10,755 bases of DNA, from NCBI GenBank assembly GCA_002104895.1, contig MCFG01000558.1:20001-30755 (forward strand), read 5' to 3'. This stretch comes from Anaeromyces robustus (lineage: Eukaryota; Neocallimastigomycota; Neocallimastigomycetes; Neocallimastigales; Neocallimastigaceae). Under the pieces are notes generated by a model that ran no database searches, was not told the origin of the DNA, and saw only the letters and a program-made list of their open reading frames with translations. This document shows positions 1 to 8,877 of the stretch, in pieces; within the stretch, counting starts at the first letter, position 1; the number at the start of each line of letters is the position of its first letter. The position numbers and the translations under genes were made by a program.

Positions 1-143
1 AAAAAGAAAAACCTTTAAACATTTTGATGTTTTAGTATTGTTGCTATTTAACAGTCCATTAATTTAGTTTTACTAATTATGTCAACTTTATTAATATATT
101 TTATGATAAAGTGTTAACAAATATTTTTTTTTCTTTTGCTTAA

Positions 144-200
144 TCCAGGGTATGTTTCTTTAATATTCCCTAATGGGAATGGTAATGTGTCCCTACTGGA
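144..200 (+). other. GC-richer nested hairpin in AT-rich DNA
   Basis: An outer stem (TCCAG at 144-148 with CTGGA at 196-200) encloses an inner stem (ATTCCC at 165-170 with GGGAAT at 175-180, loop TAAT). It stands out because the surroundings are almost pure A/T. It is identical in the right arm at 9797-9853. The function is unknown. It could be part of an untranslated region or chance pairing. Confidence 0.4.
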
Positions 201-239
201 TTATTGTATATATAAGTTTTATTTGTTTTATTTGTTTTT

Positions 240-310
240 TATTATTTTATTATTATTAAGGTTATTATTAATAATAATATTGTTATTATTGTTATTATTA
301 TTATTATTAC
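240..310 (+). repeat. TTA/TTATTA simple-sequence tract
   Basis: This is an imperfect trinucleotide tract of TTA and TTG units. It produces a spurious Leu-rich open frame (136-342). Its mirror copy lies at 9687-9757. Confidence 0.8.
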
Positions 311-630
311 AGGTTTTAAGCTTTATTTATAAATATATATAATAATTAATAATAAATGATAAATTTATTTTATATGCATTTATACACAAAAAATGGTATT
401 TTTATATATAAAATAAAATGATAAAATATCTGCCATACTGTAAATCAGGTTCAGCTTTTCAATAAATATTTAAATTATAATAAATTAAACATTCCTTTTA
501 TAATCATACAATGTATACAATGTGGCTTATACATTACATCTTAATACATTTAATAGATTTAATACATATTTCACATAATGTAACCGTTGCTTTGATTAAT
601 TATTAAAAATAAATTAAATAACAATTAATA

Positions 631-683
631 TTAACAAAATTAACAAAATTAACAAAATTAAACAAAATTAAACAAAATTAACA
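631..683 (+). repeat. Tandem TTAACAAAA units (9-10 bases, about five copies)
   Basis: Three 9-base units are followed by two 10-base units carrying an extra A, and then a partial copy. The mirror tract at 9322-9373 has the same unit order but lacks one T in a homopolymer, a typical inter-arm difference. Confidence 0.85.
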
Positions 684-1127
684 ATATTTTTTAACATTTT
701 CTGACTCAAAATGAATTAATTTTTTTTAATTTTTTTAGTAAAAAAAAATATATATATTTTTTTGTTATTTTTACAAATATATTTTAAATATATTATATTA
801 TATTATTAAATATATTATTGAATATAATTTTTCATATTAGATTGTTGTGCAATGTTTTCTAAAGTTTTTCTAGTTTTTTTTGATGGTACAAAATGTTTAA
901 AAATGGATTATAAAAAAAAAAAAAAGCAAAACAAAAAACCTTTCTTAATTTAAAGGAAAAAAAAAAAAAAAACAAAAAGAAAAACAAAATAAAAACTAAT
1001 GTTTATTTCTAAAGATAAAAAAATAAAGTAAAAATAAAAAAACTAATAGTTAATTCTAAAAAAAAAAAAAAAACAATAGAATTATTATTTTAATTGTCAT
1101 TAATTTAAAAAAAAATTAAAAAAAAAA

Positions 1128-3235
1128 ATGATAAAAAATTTTTTTCTTATTTTTACAATAATTGCAATTTTCAATTGCTTAGTAAAAATTACTTTGGCTG
1201 AAAATAATAATTTTCCTAAAACTATTCAAAAAGATGAATCAGATATATTATATAATGAAACAAATGAAGAAATAAAGCAAGTTATTGATGAAGTAAAACA
1301 AGATATTAATGAATTAAAACAAGTTATTGATGAATTAGTCAAAGAAAAAATGAATGATATTTATACAATTATTAAAGAAAATACGAAATCTTGTGTTTTA
1401 GATAATGTTGATGAAAAATTAAAAGAAATTAAATCTACTGAAATTGAGAAACTGAGTACTGGTTATAAAAAAGATTACGAATTTGTTAATAAAATGCAAG
1501 AAGGACAAAGTAAACGTAAACGTGCTGAAAATTTCTAATGAAATTCCATTAAATTCTAAATTAGTTAATTCAGTTTGTTCTGATACAAAGAATTATACTA
1601 TCACTGCTAATCTTACTGATGTAAATCTTGAAAAAATAGATCCAGATGGAACAAAACATAATATTAAAATAGGTTCAGCAACTGTAACAGTAACAACAGT
1701 AAATGGATTAACTGATTCAGCCAATACAACGGTTATAATTGAAGATACTGGTATAACTTTAGATACTTCAGAATTATTTATGCATAAAGGAGAAACAGCT
1801 ACATTAACTCCAACAGTAGAACCAAATAGTACGTCAAATAAAACAATTACTTGGATGAGTAGTAATACAGATGTTGCTACAGTGGATGAAAATGGAACAG
1901 TACATGCAATAGGAGCAGGAACAACAACAATAACAGCAACAACTAAAAATAAAAATAAAGCAATATGTACAGTAACCGTTAATATAAAAGAAACAAAGAT
2001 TACCTTAGATAAAACTTCAATATTATTAGATACTGGTAAAACTGAAATACTAACACCAACAATAATACCAAATGATGTAACAGATCAAACAATCAAATGG
2101 TCAAGTAGTAATACAGATATTGTTGAAGTTATAACTAATGGAAAAGTAATAGCTAAAGCAGTAGGAAAGGCAACAATAACAGCAACTACTAAAAATGGTC
2201 TAATTGCTGAATGTACAGTAACTGTTACAGAACATACAAATATAGGTATTTGGTATAGTACATGGTATTCCAATGAATCAGGTTATACTAGAGAAGATTG
2301 TGAAAGAGATGATAAATTAAGTCAACAAGATCCAGGAAGAAATCATGGTTGTGGACCACATAACTTTTGGATGCAACATAATATAAAATATGAAGCAAAA
2401 CTTAAAAATGGAAGTTATGGACATTATGATACTTTAGATGGTGAGGAAGTAATGTATCAATTAGAACAAATAAAAGTGCAGGAATAGATTTTATAGTAAT
2501 GGATCAAACCAATTATATACATACTGGAGGTAATTTTGTTTATGATCGTTCAAGAAAAGTTGCAGAAACTATTACACTTTATAATGAAAAGAAGGATCAT
2601 ACGGATAAAATATATTATGTTTCTGCAGTTGGAGGTAACCAATGGGAGAAAACAGATATAGATAAAGCAAATAGAACAGATGAAGAAGCAGAAGATATTT
2701 GGAATAGTTTTGTTATGGATAAGGTAATAGGAAAATATCATTATTATTATAATGGTAAGCCAATATTAGTAATTTATGGTAATGGAATGGAAAATATAAT
2801 AAATAATCATAAAGGTGAAAATCTTAAAAAATTTAGTATTTTTTATGCCGATAATAGAAATACTCCAGGATATTGGGGATGGGCATTTACAACTCCAGTT
2901 AAAAATGAAAAGAGTATGGTAGTTTTACCTGGATGGAGAAATGAAGTTGGAAATACTCCTGTAATAAGAGAACCACATCCTAATTATCCTTGGAGTACTG
3001 ATGAAGGTGATACCTATAGAATATATTGGGAAGCTGTACTTGAACAAGCTAGTAATAATAATGGAAAATTCCAAAATTTATTATTATCAATTCATTTAAT
3101 GAATATGCTGAAAGAAGTGCTGTTTGGATATCTAATACTGATAATGTTACACCTTCAATAGATAAATGGAGTAGACCAGATAATTATTGGCATATAACTA
3201 AATTTTATATTAATGTCGTTCGCCAAAGAGAATAA
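1128..3235 (+). CDS. Secreted coiled-coil, Big_2 Ig-like, DUF5010/GH99-like glycoside hydrolase (frameshifted in this copy)
   Basis: This is probably an extracellular polysaccharide-acting enzyme; the substrate is unknown. As written the frame breaks three times, giving pieces 1128-1538, 1483-2487 and 2499-3161. Each break is a single base that the right-arm copy reads normally: extra T near 1533, missing A near 2475, missing C near 3071. Allowing for these, the length is exactly 703 codons, ending at TAA 3233-3235. Residue numbers follow that frame. Residues 1-24 are a signal peptide (cleavage after LA). About 41-115 is a charged coiled coil with KQVIDE repeated 14 residues apart; 129-132 is KRKR. 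About 148-205 resembles the second half of a Big_2 domain. Full Big_2 repeats lie near 208-286 and 290-367, with SSNTD and G-x-ATITATT signatures. From 372 (GIWYSTWY) to the end is the hydrolase domain, including SAGIDFIVMD (450-459) and NEYAE (658-662), matching the NEWxE dyad region of GH99 enzymes. No dockerin or carbohydrate-binding module was seen. Codons are AT-ending. Confidence 0.85.
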
Positions 3236-3321
3236 AAATAAAAATAAAAATAAAAATAAAAATAAAAATAAAAATAAAAAAAAAGGAAAAAGAAAAAGAA
3301 AAAGAAAAGAGAAAGAAAGAA
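3233..3321 (+). repeat. AAAAAT then AAAAAG hexamer tracts immediately after the stop codon
   Basis: Seven or so TAAAAA units start at the stop codon itself, followed by AAAAAG-type units to a GAAAGAAAG end. The mirror tract (about 6711-6797) has a different unit number and longer homopolymers, so it is one of the most error-prone places between the arms. Confidence 0.85.
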
Positions 3322-4178
3322 TCAATCAAAATGAATATATAGTTATATATATTTATATTATTATTCAAATATTTTTTTGGTATTAGTTTTTAATTTTTAA
3401 TTTTTTTTTTTAAAAAAAAGAAAAAAATATGTATATATACATCAATTTTTATCATTACATATACTATATATATACTCATATACTATATAAATCATTATCA
3501 ATAACTTAAATTATAAAAGCTATTTTTGATAATAAATATTAAACGTGATCCGATTACAATAGTTAATAAATAAAGTTACTATCTAATTATTTTCTTTATT
3601 AATTTATCTTTTAACTATTTCTTTTGTTAAAGATAATTTTTGAATTTATTATCATATTTTCATAATACGGTTAATAAAGATAATGTTAAAACTGAAAAAC
3701 TTTTTAGTTTTTTATCGATTTAGTTAAAAAAAAAAAAAAAAGAAAAACAAAAAGAAGAATAAATAATAAATATAAAAAATAATTAAAATAATAAAAATAA
3801 AAATAAAAATAAAAATATATTATTATAAACAATAATTAGTAATTAACAAATAAATAATAAATTATATTCAAATTTTGTTATTTAATAAATATCTTTATTA
3901 AAAAATGAAATAAAAAAAAGATGTAAAATAAAAAAAAAAAAACATAAAATGAAATAAAAAAAAAAATAAAAATAAAAATTAAATTATAATTTTATATTAT
4001 TTTTCATTTTCTTTTTTTTCTTATATCTAATCTAAATTCAATTAAATAGTTGATTTATTCAATATTTTTTTTTTTTCATTTTTTTTCATTATTTTATTCA
4101 ATATTCTAATTATGTTGTATAATTTACTTATTATGATTAAGAACAAATTTAAATTTAAATTTAAAAAATTAAAAGAAA
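3236..4178. other. AT-rich spacer between gene and pseudogene fragment
   Basis: I see no gene. After the stop codon come A-rich simple repeats (3233-3321), then A/T runs. The segment 3540-3720 is more complex, with ACGTGATCCGATT near 3544-3556 and a small AAAACT/AGTTTT hairpin around 3687-3712. Several AATAAA matches follow the gene and could act as polyadenylation signals, but such hexamers are frequent by chance here. The reverse-complement copy is 5861-6793. Confidence 0.6.
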
Positions 4179-4413
4179 ATGATGAAAAATAAAGTTTTTT
4201 TTTTTTCCACATTTTTTACAATAATTGCAATTTTCAATTGCTTAATATTATTCAAAGAGATGAATCAAATATATTATATAATGAAGTTAATGAAGAAGTA
4301 AAGCAAGTTATTGATGAAGTAAAAAAAAAAAAAAAGTTACTTCAAAGTAAGAATGAATGGATTCTATACAATATTATTAAAGAAAATTCGAAAATCTTAT
4401 TTAAAATAATTTA
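4179..4413 (+). pseudogene. Truncated, internally deleted duplicate of the 5' end of the secreted hydrolase gene
   Basis: This fragment aligns with 1128 to about 1400. Both have an ATG start, a hydrophobic run and the shared 20 bases acaataattgcaattttcaa, coding for T-I-I-A-I-F-N in the signal peptide. Both then carry GATGAATCA-AATATATTATATAATGA, the coiled-coil segment GAAGTAAAGCAAGTTATTGATGAAG, and ATTATTAAAGAAAAT near the end. Compared with the parent, roughly 40 bases are missing after TTGCTTA, covering the signal cleavage site and the start of the mature protein. That deletion shifts the frame, so translation from 4179 ends after about 40 residues, while the coiled-coil homology continues in another frame. 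Nothing resembling the Big_2 or hydrolase domains follows. It has the same orientation as the parent, about 0.95 kb downstream of its stop, so it looks like a decayed tandem duplicate of the exported N-terminus. Confidence 0.8.
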
Positions 4414-4985
4414 ATTCGTAAATAAATGTATATATAATATTATATATAAATTTATATACCAATTATATTATATAATGTAATATACATATATTTACAATAT
4501 TTATAATCTAATTAAAAATTAAATTAAAATACTTTCATTTATTTTAAGTTTTTTTTTTTTATTATTTTCTTTTAATTTTGTATTTTTAAATTTTATTATT
4601 ATTTCATATAATAATATGAAATTTCATTTAAAAGCTTAGAATATTTGGAGAAATTGTTTTTTTTACCTTATTTTATATATATATATAATTTATTTTATTA
4701 TTTTAAAACAAAAATATTTTATTAATATAATATACAGATATAAAAATACAATAAGAGAAATAAGGAAAAAAAGTATTAAACAAAATCCTTTTTTTAATAA
4801 ATAATGATAAATATTTAAATTTTTATTTATGTAAAAATATATAAAAATATAAAAACATAGAAAAAAAAAATAGAAAAATTTAAAAAAAAAAAAACATTAT
4901 ATAACTATTATAAATAATAATTAATATTTTTAATGTAGTATTTATTTTAATAATGTGAATTTTTTTGTTTTTGTTTTGTTTTAAT
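4414..4985. other. AT-rich non-coding DNA up to the palindrome centre
   Basis: I see no gene. The stretch consists of A/T homopolymers, TATATA runs and a short local palindrome (TTTCATATAATAATATGAAATTT near 4601-4623). Bases 4711-4777 on the minus strand resemble a segment right of the palindrome (10076-10143). The reverse-complement copy is 5046-5624. Confidence 0.6.
4711..4777 (-). repeat. Copy of a short dispersed repeat (left-arm copy)
   Basis: Read on the minus strand it has CCTTATTTCTCTTATTG, then ATATCTGTATATTATAT, then AATAAAATATTT. These blocks occur in the same order at 5261-5330 (+) and in diverged form at 10076-10143 (+). It could be a small non-coding dispersed element or chance similarity in AT-rich DNA. 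Confidence 0.4.
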
Positions 4986-5045
4986 CATAGTATACTTATG
5001 AATGTGAAAAAATAATGAATAACAATAATAATAATAATAATAATA
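4986..5045. other. Unpaired 60-base loop at the palindrome centre
   Basis: Arm pairing stops at 4985/5046. The loop starts with a more complex part (tcatagtatacttatgaatg) and ends in an AAT trinucleotide run (5022-5045). It has no ATCTCTCTC-type ends or GGAGGAGG core, so no intact PacBio hairpin adapter remains. It could be the real sequence at the turning point of a fold-back read, or the spacer of a genuine inverted duplication. Confidence 0.8.
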
Positions 5046-5624
5046 ATTAAAACAAAAATAAAAAAAAAATTCACAATTATTAAAATAAATACTACATATA
5101 AAAATATTAATTATTATTTATAATAGTTATATATTTTTTTTTTTTTTAAAATTTTTCTATTTTTTTTTTCTATGTTTTTATATTTTTATATATTTTTACA
5201 TAAATAAAAATTTAAATATTTATCATTATTTATTTTTAAAAAAAAGGATTTTTTTTCAATACTTTTTTTTCCTTATTTCTCTTATTGTATTTTTATATCT
5301 GTATATATATATATTAATAAAATATTTTTTGTTTTAAAATAATAAAATAAATATATATATATATAAAAATAAGGTAAAAAAAACAATTTCTCCAAATATT
5401 CTAAGCTTTTAAATGAAATTTCATATTATTATATGAAATAATAAAAATTTAAAAATACAAAATTAAAAAGAAATAATAAAAAAAAAAAAACTTAAAATAA
5501 ATGAAAGTATTTTAATTTAATTTTTAATTAGATTATAATATATTGTAAATATATGTATATTACATTATATAATATAATTGGTATAAAATTTATATATAAT
5601 ATTATATATACATTTATTTACGAA
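5046..5624. other. AT-rich non-coding DNA (mirror of 4414-4985)
   Basis: I see no gene. It is the reverse complement of the left-arm stretch next to the loop, with altered homopolymer lengths. It includes the plus-strand copy of the short dispersed repeat at 5261-5330. Confidence 0.6.
5261..5330 (+). repeat. Copy of a short dispersed repeat (right-arm copy)
   Basis: A T-rich start, CCTTATTTCTCTTATTG, ATATCTGTATATATATAT and AATAAAATATTTT occur in the same order as at 10076-10143, outside the palindrome. It is the arm mirror of 4711-4777. Confidence 0.4.
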
Positions 5625-5860
5625 TTAAATTATTTTAAATAAGATTTTCGAATTTTCTTTAATAATATTGTATAGAATCCATTCATTCTTACTTTGAAGT
5701 AACTTTTTTTTTTTTTTTACTTCATCAATAACTTGCTTTACTTCTTCATTAACTTCATTATATAATATATTTGATTCATCTCTTTGAATAATATTAAGCA
5801 ATTGAAAATTGCAATTATTGAAAAAATGTGGAAAAAAAAAAAAACTTTATTTTTCATCAT
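5625..5860 (-). pseudogene. Mirror copy of the truncated N-terminal gene fragment
   Basis: This is the reverse complement of 4179-4413 with small indels, for example one A missing in the conserved signal-peptide block near 5820. It has the same internal deletion and the same end point as the left-arm fragment. The duplication and the deletion therefore came before the palindrome formed, or were simply in the original molecule if the palindrome is an artefact. The plus-strand open frame at 5809-5997 that overlaps its start is a low-complexity shadow. Confidence 0.78.
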
Positions 5861-6793
5861 TTTCTTTTAATTTTTTAAATTTAAATTTAAATTTGTTCTT
5901 AATCATAATAAGTAAATTATACAACATAATTAGAATATTGAATAAAATAATGAAAAAAAATGAAAAAAAAAAAATATTGAATAAATCAACTATTTAATTG
6001 AATTTAGATTAGATATAAGAAAAAAAAGAAAATGAAAAATAATATAAAATTATAATTTAATTTTTATTTTTATTTTTTTTTTATTTCATTTTATGTTTTT
6101 TTTTTTTTATTTTACATCTTTTTTTTATTTCATTTTTTAATAAAGATATTTATTAAATAACAAAATTTGAATATAATTTATTATTTATTTGTTAATTACT
6201 AATTATTGTTTATAATAATATTTTTTATTTTTATTTTATTTTTATTATTTTAATTATTTTTTAATTTATTATTTATTCTTCTTTTTGTTTTCTTTTTTTT
6301 TTTTTTTTTAACTAAATCGATAAAAAACTAAAAAGTTTTTCAGTTTTAACATTATCTTTATTAACCGTATTATGAAAATATGATAATAAATTCAAAAATT
6401 ATCTTTAACAAAAGAAATAGTTAAAAGATAAATTAATAAAGAAAATAATTAGATAGTAACTTTATTTATTAACTATTGTAATCGGATCACGTTTAATATT
6501 TATTATCAAAAATAGCTTTTATAATTTAAGTTATTGATAATGATTTATATAGTATATGAGTATATATATAGTATATGTAATGATAAAAATTGATGTATAT
6601 ATACATATTTTTTCTTTTTTTTAAAAAAAAAAATTAAAAATTAAAAACTAATACCAAAAAATATTTGAATATAATATAAATATATATAACTATATATTCA
6701 TTTTGATTGATTCTTTCTTTCTCTTTTCTTTTCTTTTTCTTTTTCCTTTTTTTTTATTTTTATTTTTATTTTTATTTTTTTTTTATTTTTATT
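5861..6793. other. AT-rich spacer (mirror of 3236-4178)
   Basis: I see no gene. The stretch 6310-6560 is the better-conserved complex part, carrying AATCGGATCACGT near 6480-6492. The end towards 6711-6797 is the TTTTTA/TTTTTC hexamer tract following the minus-strand stop codon. Confidence 0.6.
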
Positions 6794-8877
6794 TTATTCT
6801 CTTTGGCGAACGACATTAATATAAAATTTAGTTATAGCCAATAATTATCTGGTCTACTCCATTTATCTATTGAAGGTGTAACATTATCAGTATTAGATAT
6901 CCAAACAGCACTTCTTTCAGCATATTCATTAAATGAATTGATAATAATAAATTTTGGGAATTTTCCATTATTATTACTAGCTTGTTCAAGTACAGCTTCC
7001 CAATATATTCTATAGGTATCACCTTCATCAGTACTCCAAGGATAATTAGGATGGTTCTCTTATTACAGGAGTATTTCCAACTTCATTTCTCCATCCAGGT
7101 AAAACTACCATACTCTTTTCATTTTTAACTGGAGTTGTAAATGCCCATCCCCAATATCCTGGAGTATTTCTATATCGGCATAAAAAATACTAAATTTTTT
7201 AAGATTTTCACCTTTATGATTATTATTTATATTTTCCATTCCATTACCATAAATTACTAATATTGGCTTACCATTATAATAATAATGTATTTTCCTATTA
7301 CCTTATCCATAACAAAACTATTCCAAATATCTTCTGCTTCTTCATCTGTTCTATTTGCTTTATCTATATCTTTCTCCATTGGTTACCTCCAACCAAAAAA
7401 TATATACTCGTATATCCGTTATCCTTCTTTTCATTATAAAGTGTAATAGTTTCTGCAACTTTTCTTGAACGATCATAAACAAAATTACCTCCAGTATGTA
7501 TATAATTGGTTTGATCCATTACTATAAAATCTATTCCTGCACTTTTTATTTGTTCTAATTGATACATTACTTCCTCACCATCTAAAGTATCATAATGTCC
7601 ATAACTTCCATTTTTAAGTTTTGCTTCATATTTTATATTATGTTGCATCCAAAAGTTATGTGGTCCACAACCATGATTTCTTCCTGGATCTTGTTGACTT
7701 AATTTATCATCTCTTTCACAATCTTCTCTAGTATAACCTGATTCATTGGAATACCATGTACTATACCATATACCTATATTTGTATGTTCTGTAACAGTTA
7801 CTGTACATTCAGCAATTAGACCATTTTTAGTAGTTGCTGTTATTGTTGCCTTTCCTACTGCTTTAGCTATTACTTTTCCATTAGTTATAACTTCAACAAT
7901 ATCTGTATTACTACTTGACCATTTGATTGTTTGATCTGTTACATCATTTGGTATTATTGTTGGTGTTAGTATTTCAGTTTTACCAGTATCTAATAATATT
8001 AATTTATATCTAAGGTAACTTTGTTTCTTTTATATTAACGGTTACTGTACATATTGCTTTATTTTTATTTTTAGTTGTTGCTGTTATTGTTGTTGTTCCT
8101 GCTCCTATTGCATGTACTGTTCCATTTTCATCCACTGTAGCAACATCTGTATTACTACTCATCCAAGTAATGTTTTACTTGTACTATTTGGTTCTACTGT
8201 TGGAGTTAATGTAGCTGTTTCTCCTTTATGCATAAATAATTCTGAAGTATCTAAAGTTATACCAGTATCTTCAATTATAACCGTTGTATTGGCTGAATCA
8301 GTTAATCCATTTACTGTTGTTACTGTTACAGTTGCTGAACCTATTTTAATATTATGTTTTGTTCCATCTGGATCTATTTTTTCAAATTTACATCAGTAAG
8401 ATTAGCAGTGATAGATATAATTCTTTGTATCAGAACAAACTGAATTAACTAATTTAGAATTTAATGGAATTTCATTAGAATTTTCAGCACGTTTACGTTT
8501 ACTTTGTCCTTCTTGCATTTTATTAACAAATTCGTAATCTTTTTTATAACCATACTCAGTTTCTCAATTTCAGTAGATTTAATTTCTTTTAATTTTCATC
8601 AACATTATCTAAAACACAAGATTTCGTATTTTCTTTATATAATTGTATAAATATCATTCATTTTTTCTGACTAATTCATCAATAACTTGTTTTAATTCAT
8701 TAATATCTTTTTACTTCATCAATAACTTGCTTTATTTCTTCATTTGTTTCATTATATAATATACTGATTCATCTTTTTGAATATTTTAGGAAAATTATTA
8801 TTTTCAGCCAAAGTAATTTTTACTAAGCAATTGAAAATTGCAATTATTGTAAAAATAAGAAAAAAATTTTTTATCAT
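6794..8877 (-). pseudogene. Mirror copy of the secreted GH99-like gene, many frameshifts
   Basis: ATG is the complement of 8875-8877 and TAA of 6794-6796. The copy is 2084 bases against 2108 on the left. It keeps the three correct bases missing or added in the left copy: GAAAATTCTAAT near 8482, five A before GTGC near 7547, and TTCCCAAAATTT near 6955. It has many lesions of its own. Examples are 2 bases lost near 8710 (coiled coil), one A lost near 8594, C lost near 8786, T gained near 8413, 2 bases lost near 7052, and single losses near 7175, 7290 and 6837. The longest clean piece is 7364-7648, which reads through EQIKSAGIDFIVMD. The NEYAE motif survives locally at 6916-6930. Plus-strand open frames at 7746-7934 and 8112-8399 are antisense shadows. 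The lesions look like sequencing or consensus errors more than evolutionary decay. Confidence 0.85.

Larger units (their letters stand above)
1..1127. other. AT-rich non-coding region upstream of the secreted hydrolase gene
   Basis: I see no credible gene here. An open frame at 136-342 is a Leu/Ile-rich translation of TTA/TTG repeats. The segment 1-600 is more complex than the rest and has short direct repeats, such as acaatgta/acaatgtgg near 508-524. From about 600 to the gene start it is low-complexity A/T with homopolymers of 10-15 bases. The A-rich run just before the ATG at 1128 is usual for 5' leaders in AT-rich eukaryotes. No promoter element stands out from the background. Confidence 0.6.
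1..4985 (+). repeat. Left arm of ~10 kb inverted repeat
   Basis: This arm is the reverse complement of 5046-9996. Base 1 pairs with 9996 and base 4985 with 5046, so the window starts inside or exactly at the edge of the palindrome. Landmarks pair in order: the gene start at 1128 with 8877, its stop at 3235 with 6794, the pseudogene start at 4179 with 5860, and 4901 with 5130. The changing coordinate sums (9997, 10005, 10029, 10039, 10031) show indels between the arms, leaving the left arm 34 bases longer. It carries the better-preserved gene copy, broken by only three 1-base indels. A fold-back read or assembly artefact is the likeliest origin. A real inverted duplication is the alternative. 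Confidence 0.97.

Noticed and set aside
150-312. Possible intron with GTATGT donor and TTACAG acceptor
   Set aside because: No coding exon was found on either side, and such short signals occur by chance in AT-rich DNA. The donor also lies inside the hairpin at 144-200.
136-342. 68-codon open frame, repeated on the minus strand at 9655-9861, encoding a Leu/Ile-rich hydrophobic peptide
   Set aside because: It is a direct translation of TTA/TTG/ATA simple repeats with no codon structure or recognisable domain. The two identical copies only reflect the palindrome.
2085-2273. Minus-strand open frame opposite the Big_2 region, with copies at 7746-7934 and 8112-8399 on the plus strand
   Set aside because: These are antisense shadows of the repeated Big_2 coding sequence, with no homology of their own.
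2550-2741. Minus-strand open frame inside the hydrolase domain
   Set aside because: It is a shadow of the coding strand; its Phe/Ile/Cys-rich translation comes from AT-rich codons read backwards.
4986-5045. Residual PacBio hairpin adapter at the palindrome centre
   Set aside because: The AAT run superficially recalls the trinucleotide core of the adapter, but the CTCTCTC ends and GGAGGAGG core are missing. The run fits an ordinary AT-rich microsatellite.
5809-5997. 62-codon plus-strand open frame
   Set aside because: It runs antisense to the pseudogene start and through A/T homopolymers, giving a Lys/Asn/Leu low-complexity peptide.
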